A stretch of DNA of 64,000 nt from Caldimonas manganoxidans ATCC BAA-369 (GTDB lineage: Bacteria; Pseudomonadota; Gammaproteobacteria; Burkholderiales; Burkholderiaceae_C), in contig NZ_KB905931.1 in NCBI RefSeq assembly GCF_000381125.1, positions 62,001 to 126,000 on the forward strand, read 5' to 3'. Positions 30,376-38,547 of this stretch are shown in pieces. A program made the translations under genes and the position numbers. Numbering within the stretch: the stretch's first letter is position 1; every line of letters begins with the position of its first letter. The notes beneath the pieces are model-generated. The model made no database searches. It was not told where the DNA came from and saw only the letters and a list, made by a program, of their open reading frames with translations.

Positions 30376-30435
30376 CTGACAATGCTGACAGGGCTTGCCC
30401 GTACGTGAAGTTGCGCACCGGATAAACCCTGTCAG
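30376..30435 (+). promoter_or_regulatory. inverted and direct CTGACA repeats upstream of takP copy 2
   Basis: A perfect 9-bp inverted repeat CTGACAGGG (30385-30393) / CCCTGTCAG (30427-30435), spaced by 33 bases, with an extra direct CTGACA at 30376-30381. The right arm is 19 bases upstream of a TAGAAT hexamer. The spacing suggests a regulator bound to two half-sites, possibly with looping. The rest of the 328-base gap between the takP copies holds the terminator and no gene that I can see. Confidence 0.45.
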
Positions 30436-30454
30436 GAAGCTGAAAGTCGCCACC

Positions 30455-30460
30455 TAGAAT
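30455..30460 (+). promoter_or_regulatory. candidate -10 box of takP copy 2
   Basis: TAGAAT, 71 bases before the ATG at 30532; ribosome site ACAGGAG follows. Same hexamer as before copy 1, but the upstream operator-like repeats differ. Confidence 0.45.
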
Positions 30461-30531
30461 TCGCCCACGTTCGTGGTACCCCACGAGCTTGCTCTCTCGT
30501 CTTCTTCTCTCATCGACACAGGAGTGTTTCC

Positions 30532-31614
30532 ATGGAACGTCGTTCCTTCATCCGCACCACGGGCTTGGCCGGTGTGCTGGCTGCGGGGGCCGCGCCGGCC
30601 ATCGTGCAGGCCCAGGCCAATCTTCGCTGGCGTCTGGCGTCGAGCTTTCCGAAGGCCTTGGACACCATCTACGGTGCGGCCGAATCCTTCGCCAAGAAAG
30701 TCAGTGAAATGTCGGGCGGCAAGTTCCAGATCTCGGTTCATGCCGGTGGGGAGTTGATGCCTCCGTTTGGCGTGGTCGACGGGGTGCAGAACGGCACCGT
30801 CGAGATGGCCCACACCGCGCCGTATTACTTCTTCGGCAAGGATGAGACGTTTGCGCTGGCCTGCGCCATCCCCTTCGGCTTGAACTCGCGCCAGATGACC
30901 GCTTGGATGTACGAGGGCAATGGCTTGAAGCTGATGCGCGAGTTCTACGCCCAGTACAACATCATCAGCTTTCCGATGGGCAATACGGGGGCCCAGATGG
31001 GCGGCTGGTTCCGCAAGGAAATCAAGACCGTGGCCGACTACAAGGGGCTGAAGTTCCGTGTCGGTGGTTTCGCCGGCAAGGTGATCGAGCGCCTGGGCGG
31101 CGTGCCGCAGAACATCCCTGGCGGAGAAATCTATCAAGCCCTGGAGAAGGGCACGATCGACGCGGCCGAGTGGGTGGGCCCCTACGACGATCAGAAGCTC
31201 GGCTTCAACAAGGTGGCCCCCATTTATCACTACCCTGGTTGGTGGGAAGGCGGTCCGCAGCTGGATCTGTACGTCAACACCAAGGCCTATGAAGGGCTGT
31301 CGTCCGAGTACAAGGCCATCATCGAGGCCGCAGCCGCCTATGCGCACACCGAGATGCAGGCCAAGTACGACGTGCGCAACCCGATTGCGCTCAAGCAGCT
31401 GGTGGCGGCTCGCACCAAGGTGGTGGCGTTCCCGAAGGCGGTGCTGGATGCCGCCTTCAAGGAGGCCATGGCGCTGTATTCGGAGCTGTCGGCCAAGAAC
31501 CCGAACTGGAAGAAGGTCTACACGGACTACGCCAACTTCCGTCGCGACCAGAACCTGTGGTTCCGCTTCACCGAGGCCCAGTTCGACCGGTACATGCAAT
31601 CGGCCAAGTTGTAA
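30532..31614 (+). CDS. takP: TRAP transporter substrate-binding protein, TakP-like (copy 2)
   Basis: A 360-residue paralogue of the upstream receptor, with the same twin-arginine-type leader and TakP motifs. It differs at several pocket-region positions, for example FFGKDETFALACAIPF against YFGKDPTFAIGAAIPF and YHYPGWWEGG against YYYPGWWEGG, so the two may bind different 2-oxo acids. The last 165 coding bases differ from copy 1 at only three positions, while the 5' parts are clearly more diverged, which points to recent gene conversion. It has its own promoter region and terminator. Confidence 0.88.
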   Translation: MERRSFIRTTGLAGVLAAGAAPAIVQAQANLRWRLASSFPKALDTIYGAAESFAKKVSEMSGGKFQISVHAGGELMPPFGVVDGVQNGTVEMAHTAPYYFFGKDETFALACAIPFGLNSRQMTAWMYEGNGLKLMREFYAQYNIISFPMGNTGAQMGGWFRKEIKTVADYKGLKFRVGGFAGKVIERLGGVPQNIPGGEIYQALEKGTIDAAEWVGPYDDQKLGFNKVAPIYHYPGWWEGGPQLDLYVNTKAYEGLSSEYKAIIEAAAAYAHTEMQAKYDVRNPIALKQLVAARTKVVAFPKAVLDAAFKEAMALYSELSAKNPNWKKVYTDYANFRRDQNLWFRFTEAQFDRYMQSAKL

Positions 31615-31674
31615 GGTCCGGTTCGTCGTGCCACCGGGCCAAGACCCCGGTGGCCGAACCGTCACAAACAGTGG

Positions 31675-31707
31675 CCCGCCCGGCCCTCAGTGGCCCGGCG
31701 GGTTTTT
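31675..31707 (+). terminator. rho-independent terminator after takP copy 2
   Basis: CCCGCCCGGCC, loop CTCAGT and GGCCCGGCGGG form an 11-bp stem with one mismatch, followed by TTTTT. A second GC-rich hairpin (CCACCGGG / CCCCGGTGG) lies about 40 bases earlier. Confidence 0.75.
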
Positions 31708-31765
31708 CGTTTTGTGTACGGCTTGACGGCGACCCGATCGACCCGCTCGAGCCGGCGTTGCGGCG

Positions 31766-31793
31766 AAAAAAGCCCTGCGCATCGCGCAGGGCT
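31766..31793 (-). terminator. rho-independent terminator of the dctQM operon
   Basis: Reading leftward, AGCCCTGCGC, a 3-base loop and GCGCAGGGCT are followed by a T-run (A residues 31766-31770 on the plus strand). It lies 30 bases after the dctM stop. Confidence 0.85.
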
Positions 31794-31822
31794 TCACGGC
31801 AGACGGGGCTTGAGCGACGAGT

Positions 31823-33631
31823 TCAGCGTTCGGGCGGTTGCTGCAACGCGCGCTCCAGCGCACGGGCCGGATCTTCGTCGGCCTGCTCCGTGGCCGGGGT
31901 CTGCGCATCGGGTTCGATGTCGGGGTCCAGCGAGGACTCGGGCGCAGGCTCTTCTTCGGCTGAATCCGTGTCGGCATCGGGCTCCACCGGGATTTGCAGT
32001 TGTTGCAACACTTCCTCGGTGCTGAGCTTTTCTCCTTGTTGGAGGTTGCCCGTCACCAGCCCAGGGAAGGCAATGATGACGCCGACCATGAACAGCTGGA
32101 TGCAGATGAAGGCGATGGAGCCCTTGTAGATCTGCGGCGTGCTCACCGCGGGGATGCGCTTGTTCGTGATGCGGTCGAGGTAGTCGGCCTTCGGGGCCAC
32201 GCTGCGCAGGTAGAACAGTGCAAAGCCAAACGGTGGGGTGAGGAACGAGGTCTGCAGGTTCATCGCGATGATCACGCCGAACCAGATCAGATCGATCCCC
32301 ATCTTCTCGGCCACCGGCGCGAGGATCGGGATCACGATGAAGGCAATCTCGAAGAAGTCGATGAACATTCCCAGCACGAAGATGAGGAAGTTCACGACGA
32401 TCAGGAAGCCGAGCTGGCCGCCGGGCAACTTGTCGAACAGGTGCTCCACCCAGAAGTGGCCATCGGCCGCATTGAAGGTGAAGCTGAACACCGTCGAGCC
32501 GATCAGGATGAACAGCACGAACACCGACAGCCGGGCCGTGCTGTCCAAGGCCTGCTTGAGCATGGCAAAACTCAGGCGGCGCCGGGACGCAGCCATGATC
32601 AAGGCCCCGACGGCTCCCATCGCGCCGCCTTCGGTGGGGGTGGCCACGCCCAGGAAGATGGTGCCCAACACCAGGAAGATCAGCACCAGCGGCGGGATCA
32701 GCACGAAGGTGACCTGCTGCGCCAGGCGGGACAGCAGGTTGAGCTTCAGGAACTTGTTGAGCAGGGCCAGCAGCAAGGCCAGCAGGGAGGCCACCGTGGT
32801 GGACAGGATGAAGACCTCATCGGTGGGCGCCGTGTCGAAGGGGCGCTCGATCAGCGGATTGATCACCGAGGCGTGAATGCGCGACCAGGCCACGGCCGCG
32901 GCAGCGCACACGAGCATCAACACGATCAGCGAGCGGTGGCCGCTGCTGCCGTTGGGCTCACGGTAGATGCGCGCTTCGGGCGGCAAGGCGGGCACCCAGC
33001 TCGGACGGAAGATCGCCAGCAGGATCACGAACAGCAGATAGCAACCCACCAGCAGCATCGCTGGCACCAGCGCGCCGGCATACATGTCGCCCACCGAGCG
33101 GCCGAGCTGGTCGGCCATCACGATCAGCACCAGCGACGGCGGGATGGCTTGTGCCAGCGTGCCCGAGGCCGTGATGGTGCCGGTGGCGATGGTGCGGTTG
33201 TAGCCGTAGCGCAGCATGATGGGCAGCGAGATCAGGCCCATCGAGATCACGGCGGCGGCCACCACGCCGGTGGTGGCTGCCAGCAGAGCGCCCACCAGGA
33301 TCACGGCGATGGCCAGGCCGCCTCGCACCGGGCCGAACACCTGGCCGACGGTGTCGAGCAGGTCTTCGGCCATGCCCGAGCGTTCCAGGATGATGCCCAT
33401 CAGCGTGAAGAACGGGATGGCCAGCAGTGTGTCGTTCTGCATGATGCCCAACACCCGCAGCGGCAAGGCTTGGAACAGGTTGGCGCCAAACAGGCCCAAC
33501 TCCATGCCGATGAAGCCGAACAGCAAGCCAGTGGCTGCCAGGCCGAAGGCCACCGGAATCCCGCACAGCAGGAAGAACAGCAGTCCCGCAAAAAGGATGG
33601 GGACGAAATTCTGGGTGAGGAATTCGATCAT
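31823..33631 (-). CDS. dctM: TRAP transporter large permease subunit (DctM)
   Basis: Inner-membrane transport subunit of a tripartite ATP-independent periplasmic transporter, 602 residues with about 12-14 helices. Signature segments include AIPFFTLMGIILERSGMAEDLLD, GTLAQAIPPSLVLIVMADQLG, FLGVATPTEGGAMGAVGALI and NLQTSFLTPPFGFALFYLR. It is longer than a typical DctM (about 430 residues), with an enlarged central loop and helices as in the TakM subgroup. It also has an acidic, Pro/Glu-rich cytoplasmic tail of about 70 residues after the last helix. The start overlaps the dctQ stop (ATGA). The TakP genes converge on it from the other strand. Confidence 0.92.
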   Translation of the reverse strand: MIEFLTQNFVPILFAGLLFFLLCGIPVAFGLAATGLLFGFIGMELGLFGANLFQALPLRVLGIMQNDTLLAIPFFTLMGIILERSGMAEDLLDTVGQVFGPVRGGLAIAVILVGALLAATTGVVAAAVISMGLISLPIMLRYGYNRTIATGTITASGTLAQAIPPSLVLIVMADQLGRSVGDMYAGALVPAMLLVGCYLLFVILLAIFRPSWVPALPPEARIYREPNGSSGHRSLIVLMLVCAAAAVAWSRIHASVINPLIERPFDTAPTDEVFILSTTVASLLALLLALLNKFLKLNLLSRLAQQVTFVLIPPLVLIFLVLGTIFLGVATPTEGGAMGAVGALIMAASRRRLSFAMLKQALDSTARLSVFVLFILIGSTVFSFTFNAADGHFWVEHLFDKLPGGQLGFLIVVNFLIFVLGMFIDFFEIAFIVIPILAPVAEKMGIDLIWFGVIIAMNLQTSFLTPPFGFALFYLRSVAPKADYLDRITNKRIPAVSTPQIYKGSIAFICIQLFMVGVIIAFPGLVTGNLQQGEKLSTEEVLQQLQIPVEPDADTDSAEEEPAPESSLDPDIEPDAQTPATEQADEDPARALERALQQPPER

Positions 33632-34242
33632 GACTGGGCTTTGGCGGTGGAATGATCGTGAGCTTGTGCTTCTTGGGCGAGTTCTTCAGCCAGCTGTTCG
33701 GCCTCGCTTTTGCGTTCGATGTGGGAGAAGGGCTCGCTGCGATGGCCAGTCAGGAAAGCCACCCGCTTGATGAGTTCGGAGACGGCTTGTGCCAGCAGGA
33801 TGGCAAAGCCGGTGGGCACCAACAAGTACACCGGCCAGCGCACCAGCCCGCCCGCGTTCTGGGACATCTCCCCACTGTGCCAGGCATTGACGAACAGGGG
33901 CCACGACAGCTTGATGAGGATCACGCTGAGCGGGATGATGAACACCACCATCGCAAAGATGTCGATGATGGCATTGGTGCGCTTGGACAAGCGCGAGGAG
34001 ATGAAATCGATGCGTACATGGGCATTGTGCAAAAGCACATAGCCCACGCCCAGCATGAACACCGCGGCGAAGAGATACCACTGGATCTCCAGCCAAGCGT
34101 TGGAGCTGGTGCTGAGAACCTTGCGCACGATGGCATTGGTCGCGCTGATGAGCACGGATGCCAAGACCAGCCACATGATGACGCGACCGATCTGTTCGTT
34201 GATCCAGTCGATCGCTCTGGACAAGCTGAGCAGGGTGTTCAC
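33628..34242 (-). CDS. dctQ: TRAP transporter small permease subunit (DctQ)
   Basis: A four-helix membrane subunit that pairs with DctM; 204 residues from GTG 34242. I prefer this start because TTGGAG stands five bases upstream and the protein then opens VNTLLSLSRAIDWINEQIGRVIMWLVL, as the family does; ATG 34269 is an alternative that would bury the ribosome site. Helix 2 contains the conserved WLEIQWYLFAAVFMLGVGYVLLHNAHVRID. The C-terminus is charged and rich in Glu/Ala. The 293 bases upstream hold no gene, only an inverted repeat (34458-34476). Confidence 0.9.
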   Translation of the reverse strand: MNTLLSLSRAIDWINEQIGRVIMWLVLASVLISATNAIVRKVLSTSSNAWLEIQWYLFAAVFMLGVGYVLLHNAHVRIDFISSRLSKRTNAIIDIFAMVVFIIPLSVILIKLSWPLFVNAWHSGEMSQNAGGLVRWPVYLLVPTGFAILLAQAVSELIKRVAFLTGHRSEPFSHIERKSEAEQLAEELAQEAQAHDHSTAKAQS

Positions 34243-34457
34243 GGGGTCTCCAAGAACGTGGAACTGCATGGGCCCACCACACCGGGCGGACCTGCGCAGG
34301 GCAGGTCGTTCCAGGACGCAGCAGGCCGAGGATGGCACGGGAGGAAGGCCAGGTCGCGCCGTTCACAGTTTGGCAAGGCCCTGGCCCTGTGTGCCGCCGC
34401 GCACTGTAAGGAGCATGAACTGAATATCGCCTGAACACTGAGCGTGTTTGCGCGAAT

Positions 34458-34476
34458 CCTAGGGAAGACCCCTAGG
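34458..34476. repeat. perfect 7-bp inverted repeat in the dctQ upstream region
   Basis: CCTAGGG-N5-CCCTAGG stands about 215 bases upstream of the dctQ start and 60 bases after the DUF442 stop. It has no T-run on either side, so an operator is more likely than a terminator. The stretch 34243-34535 otherwise shows no coding potential; 34480-34520 is very GC-rich. Confidence 0.4.
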
Positions 34477-34535
34477 CGGCAGCAGCCCGCCAGCCCCGAG
34501 GGCGGCGAGCCGGGGCGGGGCGAGGAATGTGAGGA

Positions 34536-34880
34536 TCAGTCCGCAGCCGTGGCGGCTTGGTACAGCCGGGCGCTGCGTGCGCCGGATCGACAGAACATCA
34601 GCACCGGCCGCGGCAGCGTGGCCAGCACCTGGGCGGCTTGAGCGATTTGCTCGGGGGTTTGGCCGGTGGAGGGGACGGGAAGATAGACGTACTGCAAACC
34701 GGCGGCCCGCGCTGCGGCTTCGATTTGGGCGCTGGTGGGCTGTTCGGGACCGCCTTCGAAATCGGGGCGGTTGTTGATCACGCTCTTGAAGCCGGCGGCG
34801 GCAGCCTCGGCCATGGCCGAGGGCTCCAGCTGCGGGGCGACGCACACGTCGGGAGCGATGCTTTGGGTGGGCAGCGACAT
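34536..34880 (-). CDS. DUF442 / TIGR01244 family phosphatase-like protein
   Basis: A 114-residue protein with a protein-tyrosine-phosphatase fold, the family also fused to sulfide-oxidising Blh proteins. It contains SVINNRPDFEGGPEQPTSAQIEAAARAAGL and a C(x)5R loop in LMFCRSGARSARL. In relatives this loop is HCxxGxRS; here Phe stands before the cysteine instead of His. An AGGAG ribosome site lies 9 bases before the ATG. It follows yqeY by 25 bases. A role in sulfide metabolism is possible but not shown by the neighbours. Confidence 0.82.
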   Translation of the reverse strand: MSLPTQSIAPDVCVAPQLEPSAMAEAAAAGFKSVINNRPDFEGGPEQPTSAQIEAAARAAGLQYVYLPVPSTGQTPEQIAQAAQVLATLPRPVLMFCRSGARSARLYQAATAAD

Positions 34881-34905
34881 GGGAACAGACTCCTGGGACG
34901 AGGAT

Positions 34906-35352
34906 TCAGCGGCTGAGGGCTTGCTTGACGACGGCAGACACCACGCTCATGTCTGCCCGGCCGGCCAAGGCCGCCTTGGCTGCGGCCATGACCTTGCCCA
35001 TGTCGCCTGGACCGCTGGCCCCCACTTCGGCCACGATGCGCGCGACTTCCGCGGCGATGTCCTCGGGGCTCAAGCGCTGGGGCAGATAGGCCTCCAGCAC
35101 GGCGATCTCGGCATTTTCTTTGTCGGCCAAGTCGGTGCGCCCGGCCTGGGCATATTGCGCCGCGGCGTCTTTGCGCTGCTTGATCAGCTTGTCGACGATG
35201 CCGATGACGCCGGCGTCATCCAGGGTGATGCGCTCGTCGACTTCTTTTTGCTTCATCGCTGCCAGCAGCATGCGAATGGTCGACAGGCGCTCACTGTCCT
35301 TGGCGCGCATGGCGGCCTTCATGTCGTCGGAGATGCGGTCCTTCAGGCTCAT
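34906..35352 (-). CDS. GatB/YqeY domain protein
   Basis: A 148-residue YqeY protein, similar to the tail domain of the GatB amidotransferase subunit. It starts MSLKDRISDDMKAAMRAKDSERLSTIRMLLAAMKQKEVDERI and ends with the small helical domain GDMGKVMAAAKAALAGRADMSVVSAVVKQAL. It stands downstream of rpsU, a conserved arrangement (rpsU-yqeY, often followed by dnaG). dnaG is not next to it here. Confidence 0.93.
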   Translation of the reverse strand: MSLKDRISDDMKAAMRAKDSERLSTIRMLLAAMKQKEVDERITLDDAGVIGIVDKLIKQRKDAAAQYAQAGRTDLADKENAEIAVLEAYLPQRLSPEDIAAEVARIVAEVGASGPGDMGKVMAAAKAALAGRADMSVVSAVVKQALSR

Positions 35353-35406
35353 GGGAGTGTGGATGGATGCAAGAGGGAAGTATGCCGCGATCGGCCCAGA
35401 AAGCAC

Positions 35407-35435
35407 AAAGCCCGCCGGGCGTCCCCAGGCGGGCT
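35407..35435 (-). terminator. possible attenuating terminator between rpsU and yqeY
   Basis: On the minus strand AGCCCGCC and GGCGGGCT form an 8-bp stem with an 11-base loop, followed by TTT. The short T-run suggests partial termination, which would set a lower level of yqeY than of rpsU. Confidence 0.5.
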
Positions 35436-35477
35436 CGGGAGAAGCCGGACGGCGCGGGGCGCGGCCGTTGCCGGAAT

Positions 35478-35690
35478 TCAATAAAGCTTCTTGGGCAGCT
35501 GCATGCTGCGAACGCGCTTGAAATGGCGCTTGATGGCCGCTGCTTTCTTGCGCTTGCGCTCGGCCGTGGGCTTCTCGTAAAACTCGCGGGCACGCAGCTC
35601 GGTCAGCAGGCCCAGCTTTTCGATGGTGCGCTTGAAGCGGCGCAGGGCCACGTCGAACGGCTCGTTTTCTTTGACGCGAATGGTAGTCAT
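35478..35690 (-). CDS. rpsU: 30S ribosomal protein S21
   Basis: A 70-residue basic ribosomal protein needed for efficient initiation. It starts [21 protein letters not shown] and contains the conserved [21 protein letters not shown]. The length is standard. A strong promoter lies about 130 bases upstream on the same strand. S21 genes in this group commonly precede yqeY. Confidence 0.97.
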   Translation of the reverse strand: MTTIRVKENEPFDVALRRFKRTIEKLGLLTELRAREFYEKPTAERKRKKAAAIKRHFKRVRSMQLPKKLY

Positions 35691-35819
35691 TGAGAATGAG
35701 GATCCTTGAATCTCTTGGCGCCTTGCCCAGCGGGCTCGATCAGTCTTTTCGATCAACCCCTTGGGCTCCCTGGTGTACGGCCAAGGCCGAAGACGCACGG
35801 TTTGCCAGCAAAGACTGAA

Positions 35820-35847
35820 ATTATAACCTTCTGAATGGGCTTTGCAA
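35820..35847 (-). promoter_or_regulatory. sigma-70 promoter of rpsU
   Basis: On the minus strand, -35 TTGCAA (35847-35842), a 16-base spacer and a perfect -10 TATAAT (35825-35820). It predicts a leader of about 120 bases before the rpsU start codon. Confidence 0.75.
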
Positions 35848-35893
35848 AGGAGGCGTGCGCCGGCCGTGCCTGGCCTGCGGGCTGCCACCGGCC

Positions 35894-37102
35894 TCATGCC
35901 ATGGCGGCGGCCACGGCGCGTGCGCAAGCTGCCGCGCTGGACCAAGCCCACTGAAAGTTGAATCCGCCGAGCCAGCCGGTCACATCCACCACCTCGCCGA
36001 TGAAGTGCAGGCCGGGCACGCGGCGGCTTTCCAGGCTTTGGGAACTGAGGTCACGGGTGTCCACGCCGCCGGCGGTGACTTCGGCTTTGCGATAGCCCTC
36101 GGTGCCGCTGGGCAGGACGTGCCAAGCCTGTAGCCGTTGCGCCACGGCATCGAGGTCGCGGTCGCGGGTGTCGGCCAGCGCTCGGCTGCCGTCCAAGCCC
36201 AGGGCTTGGAGCCAGACGTCGGCCAGGCGTTGGGGCAGGTGCTCGGCCAGCGCGGTGGCCAGCTGCCGGCGCGAGCCGGGTTTGGCCTGACGCAAGGTGT
36301 GCCCCACATCCAGACCCGGGCACAGGTCGATCGTGAGCGAGTGGCCGGGCCTCCAGTAGCTGGAGATTTGCAAGACGGCCGGGCCGCTGAGGCCGCGATG
36401 GGTGAAGAGCAGGTCCTCCTCGAAGTGACCTTGCGCGCGGCCTGTCCCACAGCGAATGCTCACCGGCAAGGCCACGCCGGCAAGGGCGGCAAATGGCGCC
36501 CAGTCGGCGCTATCGAAGGTGAGCGGCACCAACGCGGGTCGGGGCTCGACGATGCGGTGGCCGAATTGACGGGCCAGTCGGTAGCCGAAGTCGCTGGCGC
36601 CGATCTTGGGAATGGACAGCCCCCCGGTGGCCACCACCAGCCGAGCGCTGCGCACGGGGCCGTGCTCGGTGTCGCATTCGAAGCCGGCGCTGCCATGGCG
36701 CACCGCCAGGACTCGGCACGGTTGCCAGCGCGTCACGCCGCCGGCCGCACATTCGCGCAACAGCAGGCGGATGATGTCTTCGGAAGATTCGTCGCAGAAG
36801 AGCTGACCCTTGTGCTTTTCGTGCCAGCCGATGCGATGACGCCGTAGCAGCGCGAGGAAGTCTTGCGGTGTGTAGCGGGCCAGGGCCGAGCGGCAGAAGT
36901 GCGGGTTGTCGGACAGGAAATTGGCCGGCCCGGCATCGCGGTTGGTGAAGTTGCAACGACCGCCGCCCGAGATGCGGATCTTCTCGGCCACTTTGGCAGC
37001 GTGATCGATCACGAGCACCCGCAAGCCGGCCTGCCCAGCCAGGCCGGCACAAAACAGACCGGCCGCGCCCGCGCCGATCACCACCACGTCATAGGTTTGC
37101 AC
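35894..37102 (-). CDS. BaiN/HI0933-like NAD(P)/FAD-dependent flavoprotein
   Basis: A 402-residue flavoprotein from GTG 37102. The FAD-binding Rossmann motif is [16 protein letters not shown] (about residues 8-23), followed by [14 protein letters not shown], the hallmark of the HI0933/YhiN family. [28 protein letters not shown] and the C-terminal [27 protein letters not shown]-like stretch complete the FAD site. Function in this organism is unknown; BaiN of gut clostridia reduces bile-acid intermediates, which is not expected here. The start overlaps the 3' end of the PilJ/MCP gene by 14 bases. The 203 bases between its stop and rpsU hold the rpsU promoter. Confidence 0.9.
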   Translation of the reverse strand: MQTYDVVVIGAGAAGLFCAGLAGQAGLRVLVIDHAAKVAEKIRISGGGRCNFTNRDAGPANFLSDNPHFCRSALARYTPQDFLALLRRHRIGWHEKHKGQLFCDESSEDIIRLLLRECAAGGVTRWQPCRVLAVRHGSAGFECDTEHGPVRSARLVVATGGLSIPKIGASDFGYRLARQFGHRIVEPRPALVPLTFDSADWAPFAALAGVALPVSIRCGTGRAQGHFEEDLLFTHRGLSGPAVLQISSYWRPGHSLTIDLCPGLDVGHTLRQAKPGSRRQLATALAEHLPQRLADVWLQALGLDGSRALADTRDRDLDAVAQRLQAWHVLPSGTEGYRKAEVTAGGVDTRDLSSQSLESRRVPGLHFIGEVVDVTGWLGGFNFQWAWSSAAACARAVAAAMA

Positions 37103-37811
37103 GGGGCGCAGTGTAGGGCCTGTGGCATCGAGGCTCGGGACGGCTGGCGGTGACCAGGGCCAGGGCCTTGATTGCTTGCGCGTCGATGTCGGCGGTGATG
37201 CGTGACAGCGCATGGGCCACCACGGCGAACTCGCGGCCATGAACCCCTGCGCGGGCGGCCATCACCTGCGCGTTGAAGCTGACGATCTTGGCCTCGCGGG
37301 CCACGGTCTGGATGGAGGTCACGATGTCGGTGAGCTCGCGCATGATGGCTTCGGCCTTCTGACGGGCCAGGCGGTCGAAGACCGAAGTGGCCTCGTTCAA
37401 CGCTTCCAGCACCGGATCCATCTGCTCGAGCACAGGGCGCAAGACGTCTTGGCAGTGCGGGTCTTGGCGCTCGATGGTTCGCAGCGTGGCTTGCATGGTC
37501 TGCACGAAGGCGGCAATGCGAGGGGCCACGCCTTGCGGGCCGTGGTAGAGGGCTTGGATTTGCTGCGCGGCCTGCGGCGGCAGTTCGCCTGCGCAGCTCT
37601 CGAGTCGGCGCTGGCTGTCGGTGAACAGGGTCAAGGTCTGCCAGGCTGCGGCCAGTTGCTCGGGGTCGCCTCGGCAGGCGCGCAAGGTTTGCAAGACCAT
37701 GCGCTGCGACAGCATGCGTTGGCGCGCGGCGAGGTTCAGCAAGGACATGCCGCCTTCGGCGGCGGTAGACGGTGCGGGTGCAGCAGGCAGCGGGGTCGAA
37801 ATGTCGGGCAT
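37089..37811 (-). CDS. soluble PilJ/NarX P-box-like domain fused to a mini MCP signalling tip
   Basis: A 240-residue protein without signal peptide or membrane helix. Residues 24-40 (LLNLAARQRMLSQRMVL) are the PilJ N-terminal motif, related to the nitrate-binding P-box of NarX. A helical region follows. Residues 165-210 (VAREAKIVSFNAQVMAARAG and then HGREFAVVAHAL) mimic the hairpin tip of methyl-accepting chemotaxis proteins. There is no HAMP domain and only a short coiled coil, so a classical transmembrane receptor is excluded. It lies beside the nitrate assimilation genes, whose regulator also has P-box-like modules, and a nitrate/nitrite-related role is inferred. Confidence 0.8.
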   Translation of the reverse strand: MPDISTPLPAAPAPSTAAEGGMSLLNLAARQRMLSQRMVLQTLRACRGDPEQLAAAWQTLTLFTDSQRRLESCAGELPPQAAQQIQALYHGPQGVAPRIAAFVQTMQATLRTIERQDPHCQDVLRPVLEQMDPVLEALNEATSVFDRLARQKAEAIMRELTDIVTSIQTVAREAKIVSFNAQVMAARAGVHGREFAVVAHALSRITADIDAQAIKALALVTASRPEPRCHRPYTAPRANL

Positions 37812-37876
37812 GGGCGGCCATGGGGGTCGGATCGCTGAGCGAAGGCATGCAAATGGTGGGCCACCATGGCCAGCCC

Positions 37877-37882
37877 TAGAAT
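37877..37882 (+). promoter_or_regulatory. candidate -10 box of the LysE-family gene
   Basis: TAGAAT, 35 bases before ATG 37918, in the 106-base divergent gap with the PilJ/MCP gene. A GGGAG-like ribosome site (CCGGGAGAC) lies before the start. Confidence 0.45.
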
Positions 37883-37917
37883 CGAGCGGGATCGGCAGTT
37901 CGTCCCGGGAGACTGGT

Positions 37918-38547
37918 ATGCGTCTGGAAGTGTGGTGGGCCTATTTCTTCGCTTGTTGGGCGATCGCCTTGTCGCCAGGCTCGGGGGCGGTGTTGTCGAT
38001 GAGCCATGGGCTGTCGTATGGCGTGCGGGCTGCCAGCGTGACCATTGCCGGTTTGCAAGTGGGCTTGGTGCTGGTGCTGTTGATCGCCGGGGCGGGCTTG
38101 GGCGCGTTGCTGCTGGCTTCCGAGACGGCATTTGCCGTGGTCAAATGGGCCGGCGCGGCGTATCTGGTGTGGTTGGGCTTGCAGCAGTGGCGCGCGGGGG
38201 TGTCGATCACGAACGCGGCGCAGCGCTTGCCACCGCTGTCGGCGCGGCGGCGGTTCCTGTCCGGGCTCATGACCAATGCGACCAACCCCAAGGGCATCGT
38301 CTTCATGGTGGCCGTGCTGCCGCAGTTCATCGATCCAGGGCGGCCGTTGGGGATGCAGTTGCTGATCTTGGCGCTGACGATGTGCACGGTGGATGTGATC
38401 GTGATGCACGGTTATGCAGCATTGGCTGCTCGATTGCAGGGCCTGCTGCGCACACCGGGGGCCATGCGCTGGCTCAATCGGACCTTGGGCGGCGTCTTGA
38501 TGGGCATGGGCGCGGCGCTGGCCGCATTCAAGCGGCAGCCGCTGTGA
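37918..38547 (+). CDS. LysE/RhtB family amino acid exporter
   Basis: A 209-residue inner-membrane exporter with about six helices. The N-terminal signature ALSPGSGAVLSMSHGLSYGVRAA and the central KWAGAAYLVWLGLQQWR are typical of the RhtB branch (homoserine/threonine efflux). FLSGLMTNATNPKGIVFMVAVLPQFID is the third family block. The exported substrate is not known. Its last 20 bases overlap the convergent cobA gene. Confidence 0.92.
   Translation: MRLEVWWAYFFACWAIALSPGSGAVLSMSHGLSYGVRAASVTIAGLQVGLVLVLLIAGAGLGALLLASETAFAVVKWAGAAYLVWLGLQQWRAGVSITNAAQRLPPLSARRRFLSGLMTNATNPKGIVFMVAVLPQFIDPGRPLGMQLLILALTMCTVDVIVMHGYAALAARLQGLLRTPGAMRWLNRTLGGVLMGMGAALAAFKRQPL

Noticed and set aside
31994-33655. 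Plus-strand open frame opposite dctM, rich in His, Asp and Gln
   Set aside because: The composition is that of the complement of a hydrophobic membrane protein gene; no independent support.
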